Assembly (NCBI GenBank): GCA_037157565.1
Contig: JAZHRO010000073.1
Coordinates: 17,304,501 to 17,368,500, forward strand
DNA length: 64,000 nucleotides
Direction of reading: 5' to 3'
Source of the DNA: Thalassia testudinum
Lineage: Eukaryota > Streptophyta > Magnoliopsida > Alismatales > Hydrocharitaceae
Shown here: positions 1 through 10,511 of the stretch, piece after piece
Numbering within the stretch: the stretch's first letter is position 1
How the letters are laid out: each line of letters opens with the position of its first letter
Made by a program: the position numbers and the translations under genes
Notes under the pieces: generated by a model
Told to the model about the DNA's origin: nothing
What the model saw: the letters and a program-made list of their open reading frames with translations, nothing else
Database searches by the model: none

Positions 1-1701
1 ACGGATGTCATCATAACCAGTGTTGCCATTCTTCACCCAGATGGTGTGCCACCCAAGTGCCTCAAAGCGAGCACTAACATCCTCGGTGAATGCAATCTCA
101 GTGTCCCCATCGATGGAAATGTGGTTATCATCGTAAAAGGCTATCAACTTCCCAAGTCCCCAGTGTCCAGCAAGCGAGCAGGCCTCATTTGTAATGCCCT
201 CCATTTGGCATCCATCACCAAGAATCACATACCTGACATAAATAAGTAACAGTTCAGTTATTCCCATGAGAAAGAAGGAGCTGAAAAACAACGACAAGGA
301 TGTGGAGGTAAGGAAAATACGTATAATGGTCGACAATCTCGAGATCCGGCTTGTTAAAACGGGCAGCTAGATGCTTCTCAGCGAGTGCCAGGCCAATGGC
401 GTTCGCCATGCCCTGACCCAAAGGGCCTGTGTGCATCCACCATGAAAAGAAATGATGTTAGTATGGAATCACAGGGGAAAAGGGCGGTGGAGTTAAAAAT
501 GTTGGGAGAGACAGAAGAAGAAGCAAACCAGTGGTGACTTCAACACCGGGTGTCTCAAAGTTCTCGGGGTGACCAGGAGTTCTGCTTTCCCATTGGCGGA
601 AATTCTTCATATCCTCCTCCTGTTGAAAACCAAATCAATTTCGGCAATTCGGATATGATAAATCAGACAGGCAGGGATAATTATGTAATAATAGAAACGG
701 AAGATCTTTTGCCTCGATTTTTTAGCATGGGGCTTTCCCAAAGATGAAAGAAAACATGCCATATTCCTTTCCGAAAAGGAAGAATGCTATCGGGCAAAAG
801 GAAGAGGACTTGCAAGTGAAAAACACTTGAGACAGGAAACAAGCATCTTTCAGAATAAAGAAAAGGTGGGACATCTCCAAACTGTAGCTAAATATTCAAA
901 CTAATAACAATCGCAAAGAAGGAATAGTATAGAATCGAACAGGGACATGACGCATGATATTCATTCTCTCCTCTATTTGGAGGGGGGGAGGGTTTCGTAC
1001 ATCTCCAAACAAACAACAACAGGAAGAGGGAGAATAACGAGTCCATTCCCCCTCTCTTGCACAAAATCAAAGAAGAAACCAAACAATACTGAGCATACTC
1101 TTCGTTAAGTCAGCCATCACGAAACGAACGAATCCTCGCAGCTATACGAAAAGTGGGGTGATGATGATGATGATAAAAATATGAAGAAGAGAGAGATGGG
1201 GGGGAAGGGAGGGAGGACCTTGACGCTATCGTATCCAGCGAGATGGAGGAGAGCATACTGGAGCATGCAGCCGTGGCCGGCGGAGAGGACGAACCTGTCA
1301 CGGTTGAACCACGAGGGGTTCTTGGGGTTGTACCTCATGACCTCGTCGAAGAGGATGTGGCCCATGGGGGCGCACCCCATGGGGAGGCCCGGGTGTCCCG
1401 ACTTCGCCTTCTCCACCGCATCAATAGCCAGGAACCTTATCGTGTTTATCGACTTCTCCACCAGAGCGTCCGTCGCCGCCTTACCCTCCAGCGTCTCCAC
1501 GGCAGCCGCCCGCACCCGAACCCTCTGGGCCGCCCTGCTGCTGCTCCGGGCGTGGAGGCCGCGGTGGGCCTTCAGGGCCTTGCCCGGGATTGGGTTCACC
1601 GAGGGCCGCAGGGTGACCCGCCGGCTGTCTGGTGCGGGGGTCGACCCCCCGGAGAGGGCGTGGGAGAAGGTCGTCGTAAGGGAGGAGGACGTGGCTGCCA
1701 T
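1..1701 (-). CDS. Transketolase, plastid-targeted, 5' four exons (partial)
   Basis: Transketolase is a thiamine-diphosphate enzyme of the Calvin cycle and pentose phosphate pathway that moves two-carbon ketol units between sugar phosphates in the plastid stroma. Exons, read on the minus strand, are 1701-1219, 619-529, 426-321 and 232-1; each inner boundary has GT/AG and the phases fit (0, then a split Gly, then a split Thr). They encode 304 residues of a usual ~740. Residues 1 to about 70 are rich in Ser, Ala and Arg and look like a transit peptide. The mature part has the AGHG segment, GPLGQG and the TPP/Mg-binding GDGCQMEG motif. The ATG at 1701 is chosen because it opens the transit peptide. 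Exon 1 is strongly GC-rich. The remaining exons lie beyond the window start. No lesion is seen. Confidence 0.95.
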
Positions 1702-2150
1702 GTTCGCTCGCGACTACCTCCTGGCTCTCTCTCCCCGTCTGTCTCACTATGAGTGTGTTTGTGTCTGCGTGTGAGGAGGAGGAGGAGGTGTGTCTCCTCT
1801 ATCTAATCTATCTATCTATCAACCATCTATCGGCCCTCCCTGCCTGCTGCGCGATCGCTTGCGGCATTTGTCTGGTGGACTACGGCTCTGATGGGTGCGC
1901 CATTGAGGTAACGAGATATGGATGTGTGTGGTTGGGGGGTCCGAGATGGGATGGTGCCCGTTGGATGCGGAAGGAGAGAGATCTCGGCCGTCAAGACCGG
2001 GTAGGGGATGACTGCTCCAGATTTATTTGACGTGGAATCTTCCTTTTTTATATTTGTTGGTTTTCTTGCCTCTCGCTTTATTTTTTATACGGTTGCGTGG
2101 TTGCGTTTGATTGCATGTTAAAGTCGACCAAGTGACGTAGAAAGGGTACG
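1702..2150 (-). promoter_or_regulatory. Transketolase 5' leader and proximal promoter (approximate)
   Basis: This is the DNA directly upstream of the transketolase ATG. Read on the minus strand it holds a GATA repeat (plus-strand tctatctatcta around 1805-1825) and a GGA/GAG-type tract mirrored at 1770-1800, typical of plant leaders. T-rich candidates for a TATA element lie around 2040-2095 (plus-strand tttttata). No transcription start can be fixed from sequence alone. Confidence 0.4.
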
Positions 2151-4430
2151 TGAATAATACAAAAATAATTTTATGATATAATATAATTCATTAGAAATAT
2201 TAACTTAAATATTAAATAATAAATCATCTATCATATTTAATTTTATTTACTCTATTTTTTAATAAAATAATAATATTAAATATAAAATAAATAAACTACA
2301 ACTCTCTTCTCCTATTTAATTACATCAGCATACAATTCATAATGTATCAACATATCTATCACATTTATCATTAACTAATCTACTACCCACTCCATTACCT
2401 CTACAACTTATTCCTTCCTAACTTTTATCTAAGGACATATGTTAACCATTATCCAAACACAACTTGTGAGTTCCTAATTCTTGAAAATTGAGATATCCAA
2501 AGGAGTTGGATCTGGATATTGTGATTTGTAGGCTCTAAGGTCGATTGAGTGAATTAATGATAGATATGATAGGGTAGGTGTGTGGGGAGTATTCAAAATT
2601 TTTAACTCTCTCTAATAATTATCTTTCTCAAGTTTTGAGTTCTTTTAGGGACCATTTACATTATGGAATATTGATGAATTCCTATTTAATTATATAATTC
2701 ATGGCTAACTATTGTTGATTTAAGGGCATTCAAGGTTTAATTGCATTAGATTAGAGCATTTTAGTCATTCATATATCATTTTATAAATACTGCATTTTTA
2801 GGGACTTTATTATAATATTTCTACCTAGCTACATCTGGTGTCTTAGTATGTGTATTTTATCCTTCTAGATAACCAAGTTATATACTACAATTGCAGCTCC
2901 AATTCAAAGGCAGCATACTTGAGTTCATATATTCTAATTAAATTCACCTAACCCTGTTTAACCCTAACTTAATTAACATCTACCTAGCCTAGAACTTATA
3001 CCCAATTGCCACCTTATTTCTCACCTAAAAACCTAACCTAACCCAATCTCAATATGGCCAGCCATTGAACCTCAACTAATAATTATATGGTCAACCACTA
3101 CCTTTATCTTAATCACCACCACTAAATTCCCATCCAAGGGTCACCTTTAAACCTTACTTAATATATCCCTTAGCTAGCCACATTGATACCAAAAAATCCA
3201 ATAGTCGGCCATCATACTCCTAATCCCCATCATCTAACCTAGATCTAATGGCCTAAAACACTTAACCAAACCTAAGCCACACCTCTTCCACCAAAAATTC
3301 AAATTCAAAACTCAATCCAAACAACTTGAGTGGCGCCACCCTGTCCTCTCCAAGCTGAACTCCTTTGGCCAGCCATTATGTGTGCCTAATCCCCATCATT
3401 AATTTTACATCCGAAGGCCTAAAATCCACCATAAAACCTTCCAAATCTACCATGTGGCCCACAATGATAGACACATCCCAACCCTCCAACTAGTTGGCCA
3501 TTACATCTCCACCTTCCATTTAAACCCCAACAAAACCTACCTTATCCTAATCCCATGCCCACCTAGAAGTACATCTTGGCCGTCTACTTTATGACACTCC
3601 ATCTTGGTCGTCCAACACTATGATCTGAGATAACTTGGATCAACCAATCACAAGCCTCTTTGATTCCTATAAAATGACCTATGGGTAGTCCCCCTTGGAT
3701 ACATACTTCACATCCCTTCCAAATAATCTCTTCCTCCACATCTCTTGGTCGTCCACTTCTTCTAGTTGCAGTCTCCACCTCCGCCGGATGTTCGCATCCT
3801 TCGCATCTTCAAGGGCAAGAAAACTAGGTGGAATGCTCCCCCCCACTCAGATCTTCTACACCTATTGATTTCCAACTTTTGTACTTCCTTTACGTCTAGT
3901 TAATTTTATTTCTAGTAGTTCTAATTTAGTTCTAGTTGCTATTTCTAGTTGTTCTAATTTTAATTCTAAGTACTTGTTCTAGTTGTAGTTATTTCAATCA
4001 TTCTTTCTTCTAGTTGTAATTAGATTCTTCTTATCAATAAAAGTTCTATTTTCACTTCATTGTCTCTATTTTTCTAGTTTCTTTTAATTATTGCTTTATT
4101 TCTATTCGCTTTCATACTTTGCTTCCATAGTCTGTTTTTTGCCTTTCACACTTAAATCTCGTAGTTTGTAATCAATCACTTCTCCTCGTGTATTTCGTTT
4201 AACATTCAAAAACCTCAGAAAAAATTACAAAACAAAAAATTCCAATAATATTTCTCTGACTGATTTGAAAGTGAAATAAAACTCCAATCACCTCCCTGCG
4301 AATAGCCTAGGCTCTCGATTTCTTTCCCAAATCTTATTTGAGTTTAGTTTATAAATTTAAAACATTCGTAAATTTCGAACTACAACAACAGGATCTTATT
4401 AACCTCGGATTTTCGCAAATAGATATCCCC
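2151..4430. other. AT-rich non-coding stretch with LTR-like remnant
   Basis: No credible coding region. From about 2900 to 3600 the sequence is rich in CCTAACC/CCAACC words and repeated 'ggccagccat' phrases. From 3890 to 4040 the word TTCTAGTT recurs many times, followed by an AATAAAAG polyadenylation-like signal near 4036 and T-rich DNA. This resembles the 3' half of a Ty3/gypsy-type plant LTR, but no matching second LTR, primer site or pol sequence was found. A short dyad (gatatccc...gggatatc) lies near 4426-4450. The LTR idea is an inference. Confidence 0.3.
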
Positions 4431-5299
4431 CCAAAAATGAGGGATATCCTCTATTTACATTCCATGTTATTTCGGCCCTAGTTTGGGGTGAAACCTAAGT
4501 TCTGTCAAACCTATGTCTGGCCTCAAGTTCAACTTGTACCTTATTCTCATCCTCCCTTCCTCATCTCCATGCACTTCCATCTCATTCCCCTTTTTCCCTT
4601 GCCTCCATTTCCTTCCTCCCCTAATTTCCCAACCCCCTCGATTGTGCTATCTTCCCTAATCTACTCCCTCTTCTTCCCCTCAACTACGCCAAGATCCCCC
4701 AATCTCTTACTTGCCTCCCAAACCTTCTTGAAGGTTCCTTTGAGACCTATATATATCCCTTAACTCTCCTAAGGCCAAACACACTAATTAGAGACATTCC
4801 ACATGCTAAAACACTAGTTCTATCGACTCTATTGCCCTATTGTTGTGCAACTTAAATTTCTTGGACATACTCTTACACTCTCTCTGTTGTGCTGTCACCA
4901 TAATCCTTAAGGAGTTTACTTTCACCTTTAGCTGCTAGATAACATTATATATATCTTTAGGGAGCTCTATAGGGTGTCTTTTACTTTCATTTTTATACTT
5001 ATTGTACTTGAGTGTCCAACCTGTTGGATCCTCATCTCTTCCTTGTGAAGGGAGAAACCTCCATTTTAGGATTGGAGATGGAAATTGTAATTGAGGTACA
5101 CTACCCTCGGTTTAAATAGTGTGGTTAGTGGATTGATCACTCGGTGATTGTAAATTTTAAGTCAAGGTTGACTTAAGTGGTGGTTTTCTCCTAATTTAAG
5201 TTTCCACATAAAAATTATTGTGTCACTTATGCAATTGAATTTTTATTCGTTCATTATTATTTAATTTCACTATTCACCCCCCCTCTAGTTTAATTTCAA
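4431..5299 (+). repeat. Candidate solo LTR or LTR fragment
   Basis: The last ~300 bases (about 5000-5299) resemble the end of a plant copia LTR: 'ttggatcct' and gagggagaaacc-type words, then the phrase ttcaccccccctctagtt, which in many plant copia elements sits at the LTR end close to the primer-binding site. Directly after 5299 a MULE transposase reading frame starts in mid-domain, so the LTR-like DNA appears to interrupt it. No primer site and no 5' boundary or target duplication were found. Confidence 0.3.
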
Positions 5300-5800
5300 T
5301 GGCAGACACGTATATGGTAATTACAAGCACAAGTTGTTGTTTGCTAACAACATAGATGGATCCAATTACATTGTCCTACTAGCATTTGTTTTGGTAGATT
5401 AGGAAAGGGAAGAAACATGGTTATAATTTCTTGCACACATTAGGTACTTTGTTATCTATGAAAGACATGAACTTGTATACATAATTTCTGATAGACATGG
5501 AGGCATAAAGGTGACAATTAGAAATCCATTTGTAGAGATGCTTCCTCCTTTTGTGCAGTGAAGGTTTTGTTTCAATGATGTGTAAAAATATAACAATGAA
5601 AAAACTTGTGCAAATAGCTTCCATTGAGGCTTCTACACTTAATTTAATGCTTATATAGAAAAACCTAAGGAATTAAATGAAGATGCCCCTAGTTGGTTTG
5701 AAAGGCATTCAAGGCCGAATGAAATGTGGACACTTACATTTGAGAGTGGCTATAGATGAGGATATATGATGACCAATGGAATGTGAAAGTTGAGGATGAG
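5300..5800 (+). pseudogene. Degenerate MULE (Mutator-like) transposase fragment
   Basis: One frame, with about eight stops, reads as the catalytic core of a plant MuDR/MULE transposase. It has a Gly-x-His-x-Tyr-Gly-x-Tyr-Lys block followed by LLFANNIDG (around 5301-5360), the segment LLAFVLVD then EREETWL (5375-5420), ISDRHGGIK (about 5487-5513), a poorly kept LPPFVQ segment, and near the end NEDAPSWFERHS, WTLTFESGYR and a MMTN-like motif (5680-5780). The order and spacing are those of the family. The N-terminal part before the DGTH-like block is missing, apparently cut by the LTR-like DNA just upstream. It cannot encode a working enzyme. Confidence 0.75.
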
Positions 5801-6456
5801 GTTAAGGACGAGAGAGAGCTCAAGGAGAACTTGTGATAGAGATGGAGGACAATGTCCAAGATGATTTGGACCACCACTAGGAGCAATCAGTAGGGTAGGT
5901 GTACGAGGAACTAAAGATATAATATCATATTAAAGAAGAGCACTGGCTCATTCTTTTTCATCCTTCGAAGAGCACCATCATCTAATGTTGTAGGTAGTAT
6001 AAATTTCTTTACTTCATCGATTATCAAAACTAATGTGGAGCCTATTACTTTAGGTGCACTCTAGAAGAAGCATATACAGAATGGGGATTTAGGAATGATA
6101 TTATGCAGATATAATTGTAGATTCCACTTATATCAACATGATCATCTCTTTTGCCAACATGATTAATTTCGAATATAGATTTTTTTTATTGTTACAATGT
6201 ATAGTCATATAAGATAACAAATATGTAGTCATACAAGTGACACAAAGAAAAATAATAAGTCAATCAAATAAAACATAAAAGTTGAACTTTCGATATTTAA
6301 TTTTTTCTAAATAAGATAAAAACTTACCTTTTACATTAAAATTATATTTCAAAATTCAACATTACTATTTTTATATATATTTTTTTTAAGCAAAGTGGAT
6401 TTTGAAAACTAGATCATGTCTCTCCCATAATAATTTAAGTTTTTTTACCAGGGCAA
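5801..6456. other. AT-rich stretch, nothing recognised
   Basis: Sequence after the MULE core; the first part may be decayed transposon DNA (acidic, Glu/Asp-rich in the MULE frame up to about 5900). From 6100 onward it is AT-rich with T runs and no coding signal. No terminal inverted repeats of the MULE were recognised. Confidence 0.4.
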
Positions 6457-6477
6457 TTAACGATACAGTTTCTTTAA

Positions 6478-7182
6478 GTGCGATCCGTACGGAAATTTTC
6501 CTTTCCCACCTTTTCCTGTCGCCATCGCCCTTGCTTTCTCCCAGCATCCCCTGAAACCACTCGCCAGCTCCATCTCCCTCACCACCCTACACCCCAAGTG
6601 CACCACCGGTCTCCCTCTCCATCGATACCCACTAAAACCTCCCCGCTTCGCCCGCCACTTCACCATCGCCGCCGCCGCCGCCGCCTCCACCTCTGGCGGC
6701 ATCTCCACCGCTACCTCTGGCCCCTCGCCAACAGCACCATCACCTCGTCGTGTCTCTACTGCTCCCAGCACCCACTTCCGGTGGTTGCCACATCTCACCG
6801 CCGAGCCGACCATCCCGATTCGAATCGATCGGCCTTCCTTGCCACGAACTCGACCGCCTCCACCTCCGCCGCGATTCGCAAGGCCTACATTGTTGCACGA
6901 AACCTTCCCAGGTACTCGCCCTTTTTGGCGTGGGAGTTCAGCATCAAACTTCCCGCCACTTTGTTGTTTGCAATCTTGGTTTGGGGAATTCACGAATCCT
7001 ATTACTGCGGAATCTGTCCTGTCGCACGTAACCCGTTGCTCCATTATTTAATCACCTCCGGTTGGCCTTTAGTGAACTTGAGTGTCAGCGTTGGGTCGCT
7101 CAAATTTTCTTCATTGCGAAATCATCCCGCCATTGTTGTGGGTTCTTCCAATTGTTTTCAGCTTGGATCGCAATCTCTTTGA
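6478..7182 (+). CDS. GC-rich open region, possible orphan first exon (unidentified)
   Basis: I do not recognise this product. The block is sharply GC-rich against its AT-rich neighbours and is open in more than one frame on both strands. One plus frame runs open from about 6462 to 7051 without an early ATG. From about 6520 it reads like a plastid transit peptide: Ser/Thr/Ala/Arg-rich, with few acidic residues, the segment LASSISLTTLHPKC, an Ala run and Pro/Ser-rich sequence. A good splice donor context (CCCAG|GTACTC, near 6910) ends the GC-rich part. Another plus frame is open for 6478-7182 but only from GTG. The absence of an ATG in the best frame and of downstream exons suggests an exon remnant. 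Confidence 0.3.
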   Translation: MRSVRKFSFPTFSCRHRPCFLPASPETTRQLHLPHHPTPQVHHRSPSPSIPTKTSPLRPPLHHRRRRRRLHLWRHLHRYLWPLANSTITSSCLYCSQHPLPVVATSHRRADHPDSNRSAFLATNSTASTSAAIRKAYIVARNLPRYSPFLAWEFSIKLPATLLFAILVWGIHESYYCGICPVARNPLLHYLITSGWPLVNLSVSVGSLKFSSLRNHPAIVVGSSNCFQLGSQSL

Positions 7183-7411
7183 TTCTAGTTACTGACATGG
7201 GTTCTCACTACTTGTATTTATTTAGAATTTCGTTTATCTGGTTCCAAAAGTTACTGCACACTGTTGTGTCAGAAATATTTGATACAGGGAAAGTATCCTT
7301 TTCGGTAGGAAAATTATCCTCTGGTAGAATAAAACCTGGTATGGAGTATTTTACTTTGCAGCACCCTTCCTAGAAGGCACATGTAATTTGTTGGGAGATG
7401 CTCCTCTTGAT

Positions 7412-8442
7412 CAAGGTTTTAAAAAATGCAAAGCAGTGCTGAGGCAGTTGCCTTCATCGAGGTGAGGCGTAAGCCTCAGGATTTGCATAAAAAATATAGA
7501 AAAATGACCTAAACCTAAGAAATAATAAAACTATCAAAGTCAAATGACCAAAATAGGTCATTTTGGAGCCTATACTTAAAGCAAGTTGCCAATGGTACTG
7601 AGTCTTATCATAACCTAGATAACAACATTACCAGACCAACATATAATTCACTAAAAAATCCAAAATTCTAACAACCAAGCCTACTAAGATCCAAACTTTC
7701 CCCTCAAACCCTAAAGCACACCTCAAAACTCATCCTAAAGATATTTGACAATGATGAAACACAATCAAGTAAACAAAAAAAAAAAAAAAACGTAACTTTG
7801 ATACAAATGTAATCAAATAACACATGGTTTAATGGGCAATAAACCAACGAAACCCTAAGTACCTCTACGCATCACCTTTGATAAAAGAGCATCACCTCTG
7901 CAATAAATTGTAAACCAACTCTCCTAAACCCTAAGCAAAACAACTCTCCTAAACTCTAAGTAAAACAACCATCTCAAACCAACCTGGACCACCGACGATG
8001 CTCCTCCTCTGACACTGCAGCAGCAGCTGGTAACCGGCGATGCTCCTCCTCTGACGATGCTGTTGCAGCAGCTACACCATCGACGATGCTCCTCCTTTGA
8101 CGATGTTGCTATAGCAGCTACACCATCGATGATGCTCCTCCTCCTCCAATGACGCAGCAGCTGGTAACCGGTGATGCTTCTCCTCCTCCTCCTCTGATGC
8201 AGCAACAGCTGCACCACCGGTTGAAGCAATCTCTGCAAGGTCTCAGCTGCACCATTGCCTCATTCTTGCCTAAACAGTTGAGGCGGCGCCTCATGTGCGC
8301 CTCACCGCCTCGACCGCCTTGGTTCAACTGAGGTGCACGCCTCTGGTATGCAGCTTGAGGCTACCGCATCGAGGCTATTTGGGGCTGCATCGCCTTGAGG
8401 CGTACGCCTCTATAGCCTCGAGGTGCGTTTTTTAAAACCATG
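7412..8442. mobile_element. hAT-like non-autonomous element A
   Basis: Near-perfect 18-bp terminal inverted repeats: CAAGGTTTTAAAAAATGC on the left, and on the right the complement of CATGGTTTTAAAAAACGC. Both subterminal regions are packed with GCCTCGAGGC/GAGGCG words in both orientations. This CA-start TIR type with repeat-rich ends is characteristic of plant hAT superfamily elements. No transposase is encoded. The interior contains a GC-rich tandem repeat block (7996-8220). An 8-bp target duplication was looked for and is not visible, so it is probably old. It shares its ends with the element at 10512-11344. Confidence 0.65.
7996..8220. repeat. Tandem repeat, about five copies of 42-50 bp
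   Basis: Units begin with gatgctcctcct and contain a gcagcagct...accatcga or ggtaaccgg ending. They start near 7997, 8039, 8085, 8131 and 8173. Units 1 and 4 share 'ggtaaccgg', and units 2 and 3 share 'acaccatcga', so the array may have arisen partly by a two-unit duplication. It lies wholly inside hAT-like element A. Confidence 0.7.
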
Positions 8443-8449
8443 GTGGCGA

Positions 8450-9440
8450 ATACGAGGGATCCTCCCAGCCAAGATGTTTTTTTTCTGAAAAGGCAAAGGG
8501 TGACTATCAGAGGTCTGATTCATTCCATCATCAAAAAAAGTATAGATACAAATTACAAATTTTGCATCCAAAAATCTGATGACCCATGAGCTTCCCTAAC
8601 AATGTTTTCAACCCAGGCCCTCTGGCCCTAAAAAACCTTTGCATTACGCTAAAGCCAAATGAACCACAAAGTTGCCGCCACCATCATCCAAGCATGAGTG
8701 TTTGTTTAGACACCACTTCTAAAGGATGCCCAAAATCCTTCCATAGATGTGACATCCACCGCCAACATCCCCAAGTTCTCCCATAAGCACTTTGAGAAGT
8801 CACGAGCCCAAAAAAGTTGGGGGACATCTTCATCCTCACAACCACAGAGATTGCAAACTGCATATGCATCTGCCATCCAGCAACTCCTATAATTATTCGT
8901 AATGAGCCTACCCCTCCGAGGCAACCACGAGAAAGCCCTAAACTTTAAGGGGATCTTCAACCTCCATAAGAATCAACGGTCACCCACTAAATCACTTCTA
9001 TCTTGATCGAAAGATCCCCCATTCCACTCCAAAGTGGTCTAGACGAGTTGTCACCAACTGGAAATTCTACATAAGGGAGAGTAGGAGTTGCAAGTCCTAA
9101 ACACAAGTGACAAAGAGTCCTCCCCCAAAAGTTGGAGTCCTCCCCCAAGATGTAGAGGCATCATCCCACACTTCCAACATTGAATGTAGCTTATCATCGG
9201 CCACGGTGTAGAGTCTAGGCATAATCTCCCCTCGAACCAGGTGAAAGTAGGGGGCAACTCTACATAATCGATACCAACGATCTCTAAAAGGCAAAAGCCC
9301 TATAGCACATCACCAACCTCTGCAACATACTCAGAACAGAACCATAGGATCCCTTCAAAAGGCATGCCATACCCACTTTGCTAACAGTGCATCGCATAAA
9401 TCACTAAGATGAACTCCCAAACCACCATCTTTTGTGGGCC
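8450..9440 (-). pseudogene. LINE 3' fragment (ORF2 C-terminus, zf-RVT)
   Basis: A 5'-truncated, stop-ridden piece of an L1-like LINE ORF2. Read on the minus strand it starts with GGLGVHLSDL and LLAKWVW (near 9430-9350), the block that follows the reverse transcriptase in plant LINEs. It goes on to a tract near 9290-9050, then the zinc-binding RT domain: PLKFRAFSWLPRRGRL (near 8960-8905), a C-x-x-C pair (CNLCGCEDED) and QLFWA. The 3' end is marked by a T run on the plus strand (8478-8487), the poly(A) tail of the minus-strand element, preceded by a CACCCTTTgCCTTTTC tail shared with other LINEs in this window. Confidence 0.75.
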
Positions 9441-9600
9441 TACCAAGGATGGATATATCGGCGATATATTGATATCGTTGGGTTAACACAAATCGATATT
9501 AGCCTTAATATCTTTTTTCCATGATATCGTCGATATATCGCCCATATCGCTGATATATATCGGAGATATATCGCCGATATATATCAGCGATTGGACTTTT
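9441..9600. repeat. ATATCG-rich dyad cluster
   Basis: About 150 bases built almost entirely from GATATATCG / CGATATAT words in both orientations, including 'atatcggcgatatat' and 'atatcgccgatatat'. It can fold on itself extensively. It begins exactly where LINE homology stops, so it looks like the end of an inserted element with repetitive subterminal motifs. A related CATATCG/GCCGGCATGCCGGC cluster occurs in the hAT-like element at 42897-43268. The other end was not found. Confidence 0.55.
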
Positions 9601-9603
9601 GTT

Positions 9604-9679
9604 CAACTTTAGAGCTGTACATGATAGGATTCTTACTTCCTTGTAGTTCATCAAATATGTCAACTTTAGAGCTGTACAT
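9604..9679. repeat. 19-bp direct repeat
   Basis: The 19-mer caactttagagctgtacat occurs at 9604-9622 and again at 9661-9679, 57 bases apart. Nothing else was recognised between 9600 and 10050; there is no coding signal. Confidence 0.7.
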
Positions 9680-10056
9680 CCTTTGTCGACAATTCAGTAA
9701 TTGCATTTGGGTTTACTTATTGAAAAATAGGAAAAAGGTTTTAAAACGTTGGTGAGAAATACATTGACATCTTCAAACCTCTATAAAAAGATGCATAAAA
9801 CTAAGCACTTTGATAATCCATGGGGGTATTGAAAGGGCTATCATGTCATCTTCCTTTAATTAAAAGATGTCAACCATGATGGTTCTTCTTTCTTTCCCTC
9901 ACAATAACCTAGGGATGACAGGCTTACTTGTTTCAGCATGGTTTATCTAAGTACTTGCGTACTGGTGCTTTGTTGATCTCTACTAATCTTGCAAACTGTG
10001 CATTATGCTATGATGGGCACAATTTCTCTCTAGTTATTTAAGCGTTTATATTTGTC

Positions 10057-10396
10057 CATTATATACGCTTGCGTTATCTAAACTATGTCTTGTTTCACCA
10101 AGTGCATCTTTGTTGGTAGAAGATGTGATTTCATGTGTTGAGCTCATAATGAGAAGAGTAATATGGTGGTTCACGAAATGTGAGATAGATCAATGAAAAA
10201 GAGAATCAAAATTAGGGCTGTAATTATTTGACCATTTATAATTATTCATTATATACTCTTGTATAATCTAAATTGTAGATTCTATCACTAAGTGCATCTT
10301 TGATAATAGTATTTGTGATTTCATATCTTAAGATTGTAATGAAAAGAGTAATAGAGTGATTCACAAAATCTGAGGCAGGTCAATGAGAAAAAGAAG
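10057..10396. repeat. Diverged tandem duplication, period about 190 bp
   Basis: 10057-10203 and 10247-10396 align over most of their length at a constant 190-bp offset. Examples are ttatatacgcttg versus ttatatactcttg, agtgcatcttt in both, gtgatttcat in both, agaagagtaata versus aaaagagtaata, ggttcacgaaat versus gattcacaaaat, and gatcaatgaaaaa versus gtcaatgagaaaa. The copies have drifted substantially. No coding frame is kept. Confidence 0.7.
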
Positions 10397-10511
10397 AGTA
10401 TTGGAATAGAGAACATGTTGAAACTGATAAGAAAATTAGTGCAACTAAGACATGATTTCAATTGTCAACAATATGCAACGAAAGTTATTATGAATATTTT
10501 TCAATTATTAT

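Noticed and set aside
1181..1774. Long plus-strand ORFs of 197 and 169 codons over the transketolase first exon
   Set aside because: They are antisense shadows of a GC-rich exon; the minus-strand frame has clear transketolase motifs and splice sites.
5421..5624. Minus-strand 67-codon ORF
   Set aside because: Antisense shadow of the MULE transposase remnant.
6457..7044. Minus-strand ORF of 195 codons in the GC-rich island
   Set aside because: Gly/Arg-rich composition typical of an antisense shadow; no family resemblance, and the plus strand gives a more protein-like transit peptide.
7996..8220. CRISPR-like array
   Set aside because: The repeats are contiguous with no unique spacers and lie inside a plant transposon.
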